A stretch of DNA of 64,000 bases from Nitrospirota bacterium (GTDB taxonomy: Bacteria; Nitrospirota; Nitrospiria; Nitrospirales; Nitrospiraceae): assembly GCA_016219645.1 (NCBI GenBank), contig JACRLR010000020.1, positions 124,001 through 188,000 of the forward strand, written 5' to 3'. The translations under genes and the position numbers were made by a program. Below, one piece after another: positions 54,950-63,345 of the stretch. The notes beneath the pieces are model-generated. The model saw only the letters and a list, made by a program, of their open reading frames with translations, did not search any database and was not told the origin of the DNA. Numbering within the stretch: the stretch's first letter is position 1; every line of letters begins with the position of its first letter.

Positions 54950-55033
54950 GATGGGGATAACGAGATAGAGGGATAACGGGATAATAAGACCACCTCTCGT
55001 CTTCCCCTATACCCCTTCCCCCTTTATCCCCGT
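54950..55033. repeat. Word-palindrome of GGGATAACGGG type between cobT and cobS
   Basis: GGGGATAACGAGATAGAGGG and GGGATAACGGGATAATAAGA face CTTCCCCTATACCCCTTCCC and CCCTTTATCCCCG. The second arm includes the cobT stop codon, and the palindrome fills the whole cobT-cobS gap. Same design as R1-R5 with a different word. Inside an operon it could give partial termination or RNA stabilisation. Confidence 0.6.
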
Positions 55034-56094
55034 ACCCCTTCCCCAGTGCGCCCTGACACGCCTGCCTCGTCGAATGTCGCCATCTCCGTGAGAATCTTGA
55101 TCGCGCCAAAGACCAAACTCATGCCCAGACAGGCGCCAGTGCCTTCCCCCAGACGGAGATCGAGATCGAACAGCGGCTTCAAGCCAAGGTGGTCCAGTAT
55201 CGCCTGATGGCCTCGTTCGACTGACTGATGTGACGCAATGAGATAGTCTTTGCAGTAAGGTTGCAGACTCGCGGCAATCAAGGCTGCGGCCCCAGCGATA
55301 AACCCATCTAACACGATTGGAATGCGAGCTGCCGCTGCGCCAAGTATCAGTCCAGCCAGCCCACCGATTTCCAGCCCGCCCACTGTGGCAAGCACCTCCA
55401 TCGCATTCGTTGAATCCGGCCGATGGAGAGCGAGCGCACGCTGAACCACGTCGATCTTGCGCGCATGACTGGCGTCGTCAATTCCCGTTCCTCGACCAGT
55501 CACCTCGGAAACCGACCGCCTGGTCATCACGGCTGCAATCGCCGAACTGGCAGTCGTGTTGCCGATCCCCATCTCCCCGGTTCCAATTAACCCGATTCCC
55601 TCTTGAGCCGCCTCAGCAGCTAACTCCATCCCAACTGCCAGTGCTTGCTCCGCCTGTGCGAGACCCATTGCCGGTTCCACCAGCAAATTCTTCGTGCCAG
55701 GCATGATTTTTTTGTGAATGAGTCCTGGAGCCGCCTCAAAGTCAAAATTCACCCCGATGTCTACAACGCGAACCTCGACACCGGCATGCCGCGCCAGCAC
55801 ATTGACACCGGCCCCTCCACGCAAGAAGTTCAAGACCATCTGAGGCGTCACTGCAGAGGGATAGGCACTCACCCCTTCGACCGTTACTCCATGATCGGCG
55901 GCAAAGGTAAAGACCGCTCCTCGCGGGACCTTCGGTTTCATCTCACCCGTGATCATGACGTAGCGCGCAGCCAATTCTTCCAGTCGCCCCAGACTGCCAA
56001 TGGGTTTCGTCAATCGATCAAGCCGCGCCTGCGCTTGCGTCAAGAGTCGGAGGTCGGTCGGCTGAATCTGGTCAATGGTTTTGCGAATTAACAT
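55024..56094 (-). CDS. cobT: Nicotinate-nucleotide-dimethylbenzimidazole phosphoribosyltransferase
   Basis: Activates the lower ligand by transferring phosphoribose from nicotinate mononucleotide. The 356-aa protein has LDRLTKPIGSLGRLEELAAR, VFTFAADHGVTVEGVSAYPS, GTGEMGIGNTTASSAIAAV and the catalytic Glu in DLRLGEGTGACLGMSLV. All family features are intact. It lies between cobU (14-bp gap) and cobS. Confidence 0.95.
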   Translation of the reverse strand: MLIRKTIDQIQPTDLRLLTQAQARLDRLTKPIGSLGRLEELAARYVMITGEMKPKVPRGAVFTFAADHGVTVEGVSAYPSAVTPQMVLNFLRGGAGVNVLARHAGVEVRVVDIGVNFDFEAAPGLIHKKIMPGTKNLLVEPAMGLAQAEQALAVGMELAAEAAQEGIGLIGTGEMGIGNTTASSAIAAVMTRRSVSEVTGRGTGIDDASHARKIDVVQRALALHRPDSTNAMEVLATVGGLEIGGLAGLILGAAAARIPIVLDGFIAGAAALIAASLQPYCKDYLIASHQSVERGHQAILDHLGLKPLFDLDLRLGEGTGACLGMSLVFGAIKILTEMATFDEAGVSGRTGEGVRG

Positions 56095-56108
56095 CGCGAA
56101 TAATCCTC

Positions 56109-56645
56109 TTACTTCACACGCATGGGAATACCGCTGACCGTCAGATAGACCTCATCGGCTTCTGCTGCCACCTGTTGATTGACCCGTCCTGCCAGATCGC
56201 GAAACGCACGGACAGTTTTCGTCACCGGCACGAGCCCCAGCCCCAATTCATTACTCACAATCACGACACGAGCCTTCGTCCTTCGAATCGCCCGGAGTAG
56301 ACCTGCCGTCGCATCAGACATAGTTGAATCTCGCAGGCGTTGCCCGCCCATATTGTTCAACCATAAAGTGAGACAGTCGAGTACAACCGATTGATAATTA
56401 TTTCCATTGGCAGCAAACCATTTCTCGATTTCTATAGGGACTTCCGCCGTCTCCCAGTCAGATGAACGTGTGGCCTGGTGTCGTTCGATCCGGGCTTTCA
56501 TTTCGCGATCGAAGGCCTGCCCCGTCGCCACAAATGCTCTCGGGCCTCTCTGACCAGCCAGATCAAGCGCAGCCTGACTCTTGCCTGACGCTGCGCCCCC
56601 GAGTACAAGAATCAGCTTCGCTCGTTGCCTGTGCGCCCTCTTCAT
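56109..56645 (-). CDS. cobU: Adenosylcobinamide kinase / guanylyltransferase
   Basis: Phosphorylates adenosylcobinamide and attaches GMP. The 178-aa protein has the P-loop LVLGGAASGKSQAALDLA, then FVATGQAFDREMKARIERHQ with the guanylylated-His region, VVLDCLTLWLNNM and VIVSNELGLGLVP. Standard length. Four bases from pduO. Confidence 0.94.
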   Translation of the reverse strand: MKRAHRQRAKLILVLGGAASGKSQAALDLAGQRGPRAFVATGQAFDREMKARIERHQATRSSDWETAEVPIEIEKWFAANGNNYQSVVLDCLTLWLNNMGGQRLRDSTMSDATAGLLRAIRRTKARVVIVSNELGLGLVPVTKTVRAFRDLAGRVNQQVAAEADEVYLTVSGIPMRVK

Positions 56646-56649
56646 ACGA

Positions 56650-57246
56650 TCAACCCGCCGCCTTCTTCACGTCACGTTCCCACAGAAATTCCGGTTCCCC
56701 CTGAGTCTTAGCGGCCCAACGGGCCAGAACAAACAAGGCATCGCTCAGACGATTCACAAACTTGACATTCACCGCATCGACCGGCTCCTCACGCGAAAGA
56801 TGCACGCATACACGCTCCGCCCTGCGGCACACCGTCCTCGCCTGATGCAAAAAACCTGATACCTTTCCCCCTCCAGGCAGAATAAACTCTTTGAGCGGAG
56901 TCAAGTCCTTTTGACAACGGTCAATGGTCTTTTCCAGCTTAGTCACATCTTTCTCCGTCACCTGAGGCATGTTCTTGAATTCTTGGCCAGGGGCAGTCGC
57001 AAGAATCCCTCCAAGATCGAACAGCTTATTTTGTATCCACTGAAGATCCTCTTCAAGCTGTTCTGCCTCTGCATGGCGCCCCACCATCTCAGCATTCATC
57101 ACCCGCACGACCCCGACCACCGCGTTCAGTTCATCGAGAGTGCCGTAGGCCTCGACTCGCAGACTGTTCTTCCACACCTGCTGTCCCCCGGCTAGCCTTG
57201 TTTTTCCCGCGTCCCCGGTTCTTGTATAGACCTTCGTGATGCGCAT
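56650..57246 (-). CDS. pduO: PduO-type cob(I)alamin adenosyltransferase
   Basis: Adenosylates reduced corrinoids. The 198-aa protein has the ATP motif VYTRTGDAGKTRLAGGQQV, AYGTLDELNAVVGVVR, HQARTVCRRAERVCVHLS and NRLSDALFVLARWAAKTQ. AGGAG eight bases before the ATG at 57246 supports this start, which lies within the 3' end of bluB in another frame. It is functionally redundant with CobO at 58182 and has a relic copy at 49714. Confidence 0.94.
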   Translation of the reverse strand: MRITKVYTRTGDAGKTRLAGGQQVWKNSLRVEAYGTLDELNAVVGVVRVMNAEMVGRHAEAEQLEEDLQWIQNKLFDLGGILATAPGQEFKNMPQVTEKDVTKLEKTIDRCQKDLTPLKEFILPGGGKVSGFLHQARTVCRRAERVCVHLSREEPVDAVNVKFVNRLSDALFVLARWAAKTQGEPEFLWERDVKKAAG

Positions 57247-57952
57247 CGCCGTTTCTCCTATTACCCTGTACCTTTATTCCCCATGACTCGTAGTGAATGA
57301 GTTCCTCAATCGGGATCCTGTCTCGCCACCCTGCCGTTTCCAGCTCCGGCTTTATCGCAAAATCTGACACGTAGCCAAGACAGAGGTATGCCAGGACTTT
57401 AACCGGCCTGGGAATACCGAGCGCCTGCTTCAAGGCTCCATGGTCTAGAATGCTCACCCACCCGACCCCAATACCTTCAGCACGTGCAGCCAACCAGAGA
57501 TTTTGAATGGCGCAACAGGTGCTGTATAGATCCGTCTCACGCACCGTGGAGCGACCCAACACATGTCTGCCGCCACGTTGACGAGTACAGGTTACGCAGA
57601 GATTGATCGGAGCTTCCTCGATCCCTTCGAGCTTCAGGCTCCGGTACAGCGTGGCACGGATACCGGCGTAATGCTTGGCTGCTTCCGTATTCGCCTGAGC
57701 AAAGAGCTGCTTGACGGCGTGCTTTGTCGAGCGTTCGCGGATAATGACAAAATCCCACGGCTGCATAAACCCGACCGACCCGGCATGATGTGCGGCGGTC
57801 AAGATTTTCGCAAGGACGTCGTCGGCAATCGGCTTCCGCACAAAATTTCTCCGGACATCCCGCCGCTCGAAAATCACACGGTAGACCGCCGCCCGCTCAT
57901 CGTCTGAAAATCTTCCCTTGTCGGCGCTTCTGATGCCCTGACGCGCACTCAT
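57131..57952 (-). CDS. bluB: 5,6-dimethylbenzimidazole synthase with extended C-terminus
   Basis: A flavin-destructase that turns FMNH2 into dimethylbenzimidazole. The core has YRVIFERRDVRRNFVRKPIA, AAHHAGSVGFMQPWDFVIIR, STVRETDLYSTCCAIQNLWL and GWVSILDHGALKQALGIPRP, as in BluB. Family members end near the YESWG position (~57290). Here the frame stays open for about 45 more codons (VQGNRRNGDAHHEGLYKNRG ...), overlapping pduO by 116 bp. The tail is an out-of-frame reading of pduO and likely has no function. Either a stop was lost, or there is a frameshift or sequence error. Confidence 0.9.
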   Translation of the reverse strand: MSARQGIRSADKGRFSDDERAAVYRVIFERRDVRRNFVRKPIADDVLAKILTAAHHAGSVGFMQPWDFVIIRERSTKHAVKQLFAQANTEAAKHYAGIRATLYRSLKLEGIEEAPINLCVTCTRQRGGRHVLGRSTVRETDLYSTCCAIQNLWLAARAEGIGVGWVSILDHGALKQALGIPRPVKVLAYLCLGYVSDFAIKPELETAGWRDRIPIEELIHYESWGIKVQGNRRNGDAHHEGLYKNRGRGKNKASRGTAGVEEQSASRGLRHSR

Positions 57953-58185
57953 GCGGGCTCCTTATACTCGGCATGTGGCGGAGCAGCAAGTTTCAAAGGA
58001 ACCAACCCTACATCGCCTGCTCCGACCTTCTTCAAACATGCCGGACATAAACAATCTTGAAACCGAGCGGCGATCCAATCCATTTGCAGCTCTGTAATGC
58101 CGATCTTTCCGCACCAGCATTGGTATCCAACGCACTCGAACGCACTCCCACAGGCCTCACAAGTCTTTGTGGCCGGACCTCTCAA
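57949..58185 (-). CDS. Cysteine-rich CWC-family small protein
   Basis: A 78-aa protein with KTCEACGSAFECVGYQCWC, the pattern of the cysteine-rich CWC family, and a second pair LCPACLKK. Six to seven Cys suggest a metal site, probably Zn. The function of the family is unknown. It overlaps both cobO (58182-58185) and bluB (57949-57952) by four bases, so it is translated with the cobalamin genes and probably belongs to the pathway or its metal handling. Confidence 0.8.
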   Translation of the reverse strand: MRGPATKTCEACGSAFECVGYQCWCGKIGITELQMDWIAARFQDCLCPACLKKVGAGDVGLVPLKLAAPPHAEYKEPA

Positions 58186-58781
58186 AACTCCACCCCCGCT
58201 TGTGCCTTGATGCCCTTCCGAAATGGATGTTTGGTCTGCTTCATCTCTGTAACGAGATCCGCCTCTTCGATCAACTCCTCCATGGCACCACGGCCGGTAA
58301 TCACGACATGCTGCATGAGAGGCCTGGCACGAAGAACCGGCAATACGTCTTCAACTCGTACATAGTCATGCTGGAGAGCGATATTGAACTCGTCAAGAAT
58401 GACCATGGCATAGGACTCATCCTTCAGAAATTCGCACGCCGTCGTCCAAGCTTTTTGTGCAAACGTTGTATCGCGCTCCCGATCCTGTGTTTCCCAGGTG
58501 TACCCTTCACCCATGCGGAGAAAGGTGACACGCTCGCCAAAAGACTTGAGTGCCCGTTCCTCTGCCGTATCGATCGCCCCCTTGATGAATTGCACCACCG
58601 CCACCTTCATGCCATGACCAAGACATCGCAAGGCCATCCCCAGCGCCGCGGTTGTCTTCCCCTTACCGGCTCCAGTATAGACAATCAACAATCCTTTCTC
58701 TTCTTGCGCCGCCTCGATCCGTCGATCTACCGACGCTTTCAACCGCTCCATCTTGGTCTTATGCTCGGCCTGCCCGGTCAC
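58182..58781 (-). CDS. cobO: Cob(I)yrinic acid a,c-diamide adenosyltransferase
   Basis: The CobA/CobO/BtuR-type adenosyltransferase. The 199-aa protein has the P-loop LLIVYTGAGKGKTTAALGMA, KVAVVQFIKGAIDTAEERAL, a YAMVILDEFNIALQHDYV Walker B segment and VVITGRGAMEELIEEADLVT. Unrelated in fold to PduO, so the cluster holds two non-homologous enzymes for one reaction. It overlaps cbiA by four bases. Confidence 0.95.
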   Translation of the reverse strand: MTGQAEHKTKMERLKASVDRRIEAAQEEKGLLIVYTGAGKGKTTAALGMALRCLGHGMKVAVVQFIKGAIDTAEERALKSFGERVTFLRMGEGYTWETQDRERDTTFAQKAWTTACEFLKDESYAMVILDEFNIALQHDYVRVEDVLPVLRARPLMQHVVITGRGAMEELIEEADLVTEMKQTKHPFRKGIKAQAGVEF

Positions 58782-60187
58782 GTTATACCTCCGGAACTCA
58801 CAGATAAAACGCTATTTGTTCGGCGGGCAGAGGCGATCAACGAGATCGCTACCTGTGGCTGACTGGCAAAATGCAGATGGGTGTATAACGCCATCGTATT
58901 GCCGACACTGAGCCCATCCTGCCCCTTCGAATTTCCCTGCGCATCACGGAGTACACAGGCATAGCTGGGTATTCCCTTTAGAACCATCGTGGAGTAATGA
59001 AACTCATGCCCGCGCACGGTGGTGCCAGATGCACCGAGTACGCAGTCCCGCGAGAGTTCCACTGTCCTATACCCCAGAGTCAGATCCGACTTCTGCATGA
59101 CCGTTTCAGCAGGAAACAACCCGACCATGTCATACGATGTACCAGCGAAGTCGCGGATGGCTTGCGTGAGATACATCATCCCTCCGCATTCCGAATAGAT
59201 CGTCCCACCCCGCTCAGCGAACTGCCGGATTGTGGCCCGCATACTTACATTATCAGCCAGCGCCTTGCCATGCAGTTCCGGATAGCCCCCGCCGAGGTAC
59301 AACATATCCACGTCAGGCAGCACCTGATCGTTCAAGGGAGAAAATTTCACCAATTCCGCCCCTGCTGCTTCAAGCAACTCTAGATTGTCGGGATAGTAAA
59401 AGCAAAATGCCTGATCCTGCGCGACACCGATTCGAACCATACGATCCTGGTGTTTCTTTGCGGGCTGGGACATCGTCACCGTCAACTCTCCAGACGAACG
59501 GGCCAGTGCCTCGATTCGATCCAGATCGATCGTCTCTACCGCTGCCTTACCCAACCGGCGATAGAGTTCGCCCTTCCCCTGTTCCATGGCCATCACAAGT
59601 CCCAGATGGCGATCGGTGATCGTCACCGCCGGGTCTGGCCGAAGATATCCTACGACCGCCACATCAGTTTCTTGCTCCACCGCTTCCTTGAGCAGCCTGT
59701 AATGTCCATCACTGCTGATCCGATTGAACAGTACGCCGGCAACACGAAGTGCCGAGTCGAACTTCGCATACCCCGACACCATGGCTGCAGCAGAGCGGGC
59801 CATGGCACTTCCATCGATGACGAGTAGCACCGGTGCATCCAGCTGCTTTGCCAATTCAGCCGTACTGCTGACTTCGCTCACCGGTGAACTGCCGTCGAAC
59901 AAGCCCATCATCCCTTCGATGATGGAAAGGTCTGCATCAGTTGCGGCTCGCGTGAAAATGCCCCGATTGACGTCCGCCTCTAACATCCAGCCATCCAGAT
60001 TCCGCGACGGACGGCCGGTGACGGCAGCGTGATGGCTCGGATCGATGAAGTCCGGTCCCACCTTGAATGACTGGACACGACGGCCCCGAACTCTCAGGGC
60101 CGCCAAGATCGCCAAAGTCACAGTTGTCTTGCCGACTCCGCTATGGGTGCCGGCAATGACCAAACGGGAGAACCTCATGCTCCTCAT
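58778..60187 (-). CDS. cbiA: Cobyrinate a,c-diamide synthase
   Basis: Amidates the a and c side chains of cobyrinate. The 469-aa protein has the P-loop VIAGTHSGVGKTTVTLAILA, SFKVGPDFIDPSHHAAVTGR and EGMMGLFDG. The glutaminase half has the catalytic Cys in GGTIYSECGGMMYL and HFASQP at the end. The ATG at 60187 has AAGG upstream; a second ATG three codons on is possible. Seven bases after btuB. Confidence 0.94.
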   Translation of the reverse strand: MRSMRFSRLVIAGTHSGVGKTTVTLAILAALRVRGRRVQSFKVGPDFIDPSHHAAVTGRPSRNLDGWMLEADVNRGIFTRAATDADLSIIEGMMGLFDGSSPVSEVSSTAELAKQLDAPVLLVIDGSAMARSAAAMVSGYAKFDSALRVAGVLFNRISSDGHYRLLKEAVEQETDVAVVGYLRPDPAVTITDRHLGLVMAMEQGKGELYRRLGKAAVETIDLDRIEALARSSGELTVTMSQPAKKHQDRMVRIGVAQDQAFCFYYPDNLELLEAAGAELVKFSPLNDQVLPDVDMLYLGGGYPELHGKALADNVSMRATIRQFAERGGTIYSECGGMMYLTQAIRDFAGTSYDMVGLFPAETVMQKSDLTLGYRTVELSRDCVLGASGTTVRGHEFHYSTMVLKGIPSYACVLRDAQGNSKGQDGLSVGNTMALYTHLHFASQPQVAISLIASARRTNSVLSVSSGGIT

Positions 60188-60194
60188 TCATGCC

Positions 60195-62225
60195 TTAGTA
60201 GGTAAGCTTCACGCCGCCATACACCGACCGGATGGGCATGCCAAAGTAAAGGATTTCCTCATACTTTTCGTTCAAGAGGTTGTCGACCCGCCCAAAGACC
60301 TGCCAGTTATTTGTAACATCATAGGTCCCTGAAACATTGATGACTCCAAAGGACCCTTGCCGTTGACTCGGCGTGTTAGCGGCATCGTTGTTGCGTGCCC
60401 CCACGAATCGATAATCCACGTTGATTCGGACAGGATCGATCGGCTGGTAGGTCATGCCAAGGGTCGCCTGATCATAGGGCCATCGCGGAAGCCTAGTGTT
60501 TTCTGGACGGCCTGGCAGGCCATACGCTCTTGTCACCGTCATCGTATACTGTCCACGAAAATCAAGCCCCTTGATGAGTTCATACTTAAAACTTATTTCC
60601 CATCCTTCCGTCTTTGCCGATGCGATATTGGTGGGACAGAATCCGAAAGAAGATGATGGGCAATCGGGACTAGGGACCGACAGAAACGTGATTAGATTAT
60701 CAAAGTGATTCCAGAAATACCCGACACTCAGCTTCAGCTTGTCCCGAAACAGGCTCTGATCGACTCCCACATCAGCACTCTTGCTCTTTTCCGCCTGGAG
60801 ATTCGGATTCCCAAACCCTTGGAAGAAGAGATCATTCAGCGTGGGTGCCTTGAAGCCAGTCCCATAACTCGCACGAATCTTTGTGCCAGTTTCTTTGTGC
60901 AAGTAACCGCCAGTCAGGCGATAGGTTGTCGCATCTCCAAAAACATTATAACTATCCTGGCGAACTCCTCCCGTAAACAAGACGCGATCGAACAGATTGA
61001 CTTGCGCTTGAGCGAAGCCAGCATTCGATGTGAGCAGCCTATTGGGTGACGCAGAGCCATAAAATCCAGAGGCATCGCCTTGCTCTTGACGAAATTGATA
61101 GCCAGCCGTGAGAAGCACCTCCTTCCTTACTTGAAAATTGTGCTGCCATTCCAGCCGCTGGTTAAGGATGTCTAGATTTGTCGAAAATGGGGTGAAGCAC
61201 GTATCGAAATTAGGAAAACAGGACGTGGGGCTGGCGGTGATGTTCTGCCCTGTATTAACATTGTATCCGGCGGTCCCACTGTTGGCGGTTAATTGTTCAT
61301 TCGCCTGTGCGAGTGTGAGCTTCTGGTTCCACCACGACGTAATCGGCTGGTCATAGGTTGCACTGAGAATCAGGTTCCGATTCGTCTGTTTTGCTCCAAA
61401 TACGTCTGCCGGCGCACCACTGTCTGCAAACCCGTCGAAGTTGAGATCAGAGTTATACCAGCGAATATTGAACTCCAGGCGCCCATCCCTCGGCAACGAA
61501 ATGCCGAGCTTTCCTGAGGCTTGCCAGTTACGGAATCCGTCTCGCTCATATGCTCCACGTCGATAATTGATCGCGGAAAAGCTGCTGGTGTCCCAGCGAG
61601 AGAGCGAGGCAGAAATGTCAACGATCCCTTTACTACCGGACGCCTGGACACCTTCACGGATGGAGGCAAATGAACCATATTCAACGAAGGCACTTGATGT
61701 GAACTTGTCAGTTCCCCTCTTGGTATAGATATTGATGACTCCGCCGATCGCATCTGACCCGTACAACATACTCTGGGCTCCGCGAAGGATTTCAATTCGA
61801 TCGATATTCTCCGTCGTCAGATTCGCAAAGTCATAGACACCGGTCGTCGGACTGTTCACGATCACACCATCGATCAACACCATAGTATGTTTGGCAGCAG
61901 CTCCGCGCATTTTCACAGAGGCTTCCGTGCCAGGACCGCCGCTTGATGTGGCGAACAGACCCTCTGCAAGGCGCAACGCATCGATAACGGTCTTGATTTT
62001 TTTTCGTTCAAGTTCTTCTCCCTTAATGACCTCAACCGCGCTGGTCACATGAGAGACTGACATCGGAGTCTTGGTCGCGCTGACCACAACCTCGCGGGTT
62101 TCGATGACATCCGTTTGTTCAGCTGATGCCACTTCGATCTCCGGGGCAGCATGGGCGGGATAGCACAATGCAAACAGAGGAAGTAGACACCACCAGGCAC
62201 GACAAGAACGAACCAACCACGGCAT
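60195..62225 (-). CDS. btuB: TonB-dependent cobalamin receptor BtuB
   Basis: An outer-membrane, TonB-driven corrinoid transporter. The 676-aa protein has a signal peptide (~1-26, CYPAHA), a likely TonB box within ETREVVVSATKTP and a plug domain (RLAEGLFATSSGGPGTEASV, VLIDGVIVNSPTTGVYDFAN, EILRGAQSMLYGSDAIGGVI). A beta-barrel follows, ending RSVYGGVKLTY with a C-terminal aromatic. Substrate is assigned from the BtuB-like plug and the cobalamin riboswitch directly upstream. GGGAGG precedes the ATG. Confidence 0.93.
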   Translation of the reverse strand: MPWLVRSCRAWWCLLPLFALCYPAHAAPEIEVASAEQTDVIETREVVVSATKTPMSVSHVTSAVEVIKGEELERKKIKTVIDALRLAEGLFATSSGGPGTEASVKMRGAAAKHTMVLIDGVIVNSPTTGVYDFANLTTENIDRIEILRGAQSMLYGSDAIGGVINIYTKRGTDKFTSSAFVEYGSFASIREGVQASGSKGIVDISASLSRWDTSSFSAINYRRGAYERDGFRNWQASGKLGISLPRDGRLEFNIRWYNSDLNFDGFADSGAPADVFGAKQTNRNLILSATYDQPITSWWNQKLTLAQANEQLTANSGTAGYNVNTGQNITASPTSCFPNFDTCFTPFSTNLDILNQRLEWQHNFQVRKEVLLTAGYQFRQEQGDASGFYGSASPNRLLTSNAGFAQAQVNLFDRVLFTGGVRQDSYNVFGDATTYRLTGGYLHKETGTKIRASYGTGFKAPTLNDLFFQGFGNPNLQAEKSKSADVGVDQSLFRDKLKLSVGYFWNHFDNLITFLSVPSPDCPSSSFGFCPTNIASAKTEGWEISFKYELIKGLDFRGQYTMTVTRAYGLPGRPENTRLPRWPYDQATLGMTYQPIDPVRINVDYRFVGARNNDAANTPSQRQGSFGVINVSGTYDVTNNWQVFGRVDNLLNEKYEEILYFGMPIRSVYGGVKLTY

Positions 62226-62265
62226 GACGAACCTCCCTTGTGCTCGAAGGGTTGAGTCGAATCAA

Positions 62266-62411
62266 CCGCGGGATGGGTCTCCTGACTTGCGGATCGTTGT
62301 TCCCCTGCGCCTTCCCATGTGCTGATGCACACAGTGGCACGATGCAGAGTTACTCCCCGCTTACAGTGGCGGCACCGTGATGGACTTGCACCATCTTCCC
62401 CGTCACCCGCG
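62266..62411 (-). promoter_or_regulatory. Cobalamin riboswitch upstream of btuB
   Basis: Read on the minus strand: CGCGGGTGACGGGGAAGATG, then GGTGCAAGTCC, CACGGTGCCGCCACTGTAAG, a CGGGGAG loop, variable arms, and the B12-box end GCAAGTCAGGAGACC. CGCGGG at the start pairs with CCCGCG at the end (P1). This is the full core of the adenosylcobalamin riboswitch. It should lower expression of btuB, and probably the whole downstream run, when cobalamin is abundant. Confidence 0.95.
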
Positions 62412-62570
62412 TTGCTTCTTCAAAACGCCCTTTCTGAAAAGTTGACCGCCCCCTTAACGCAGCACAGCCGGACCGGGGACATGACCCTGGCTGCCAATTT
62501 TCTTCACGCCTCTTGACCGATACCAATGAGAAGGGCTGTCTCTTGCGCCTGTTGCAGACAGCTCGCTGCA

Positions 62571-63344
62571 TTATCTTGCTTTCACGTACTCTGCCTGAAA
62601 GCCGGCGGATCGCGGCTTCATGCTGCTGAAATCCCAGTCAACCGTCAGAATGACCGACTGGTCCGAGGTATGAGACAAGACTCGCTCCCCATTTGCAACT
62701 ACGAGGCTTGGAGCCTTCCAAAACTCGAGTGTGCGCTCGGCCCCAGTTCGATTGCAGACGATCAGAGGAAGGCCGGTTTCGTGCGTGCGAGCCTCCCACT
62801 CCCCGTTCGGACCGTGGATGCCCGGCCCCCATGAGGCTGGCGATACATAGATCTGTGCCCCGCCAAATCTCAACGCCCTGGCGATGTTTTGCGTATAAGC
62901 ATCGCTACACACGAGAATCCCGACTTTGATGCCATCGCACTCAATTGGGACGGCGTCGTCCCCTGGACTGGACCACGACAAGGAGTCGCTCGCGACATTG
63001 AGCTTGCGATGGCGGCCGATGATTTCCCCATGAGTGTTGATCACGAATACCGAATTGTAGAGTCGACTCCCATCGCGCTCAGGACATCCGATGAACAATG
63101 TGCATTGCAGCTCTTTCACTAACCGGCACATGCGTTGCATCCATGGATCCGGCTGGGGCTTGATCCAGTCGACCCCAATCAATCGAGGGAACTGGAGGCC
63201 GCATACGGCCAGTTCCGGTGTGACGATCCACCTCGCCCTGACGGCGGCGGCTCGCTTGATCGCTTCGACAATCACGTATTGATTGTGCTCGACGGCTCCA
63301 GGAATCGTCTCAAGATGCAAGAGCGCAATTCTGCCAGTCCTCAT
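62571..63344 (-). CDS. Carbon-nitrogen hydrolase (nitrilase superfamily)
   Basis: A 257-aa cytoplasmic amidase-like protein. The Glu-Lys-Cys triad is visible in WIVTPELAVCGLQ (Glu), IIGRHRKLNVASD (Lys) and VGILVCSDAYTQNIA (Cys). The substrate cannot be told from sequence. It starts one base after the ABC ATPase stop, so it is translated with a transport gene and lies before the riboswitch. A role in corrinoid amide chemistry is conceivable but only inferred. Confidence 0.85.
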   Translation of the reverse strand: MRTGRIALLHLETIPGAVEHNQYVIVEAIKRAAAVRARWIVTPELAVCGLQFPRLIGVDWIKPQPDPWMQRMCRLVKELQCTLFIGCPERDGSRLYNSVFVINTHGEIIGRHRKLNVASDSLSWSSPGDDAVPIECDGIKVGILVCSDAYTQNIARALRFGGAQIYVSPASWGPGIHGPNGEWEARTHETGLPLIVCNRTGAERTLEFWKAPSLVVANGERVLSHTSDQSVILTVDWDFSSMKPRSAGFQAEYVKAR

Positions 63345-63345
63345 A

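Noticed and set aside
54945-55109. N-terminal extension of CobS by 55 residues
   Set aside because: The extra codons come from the hairpin and the 3' end of cobT; the family start ARPFIFAWQFLTAIP is at 54944.
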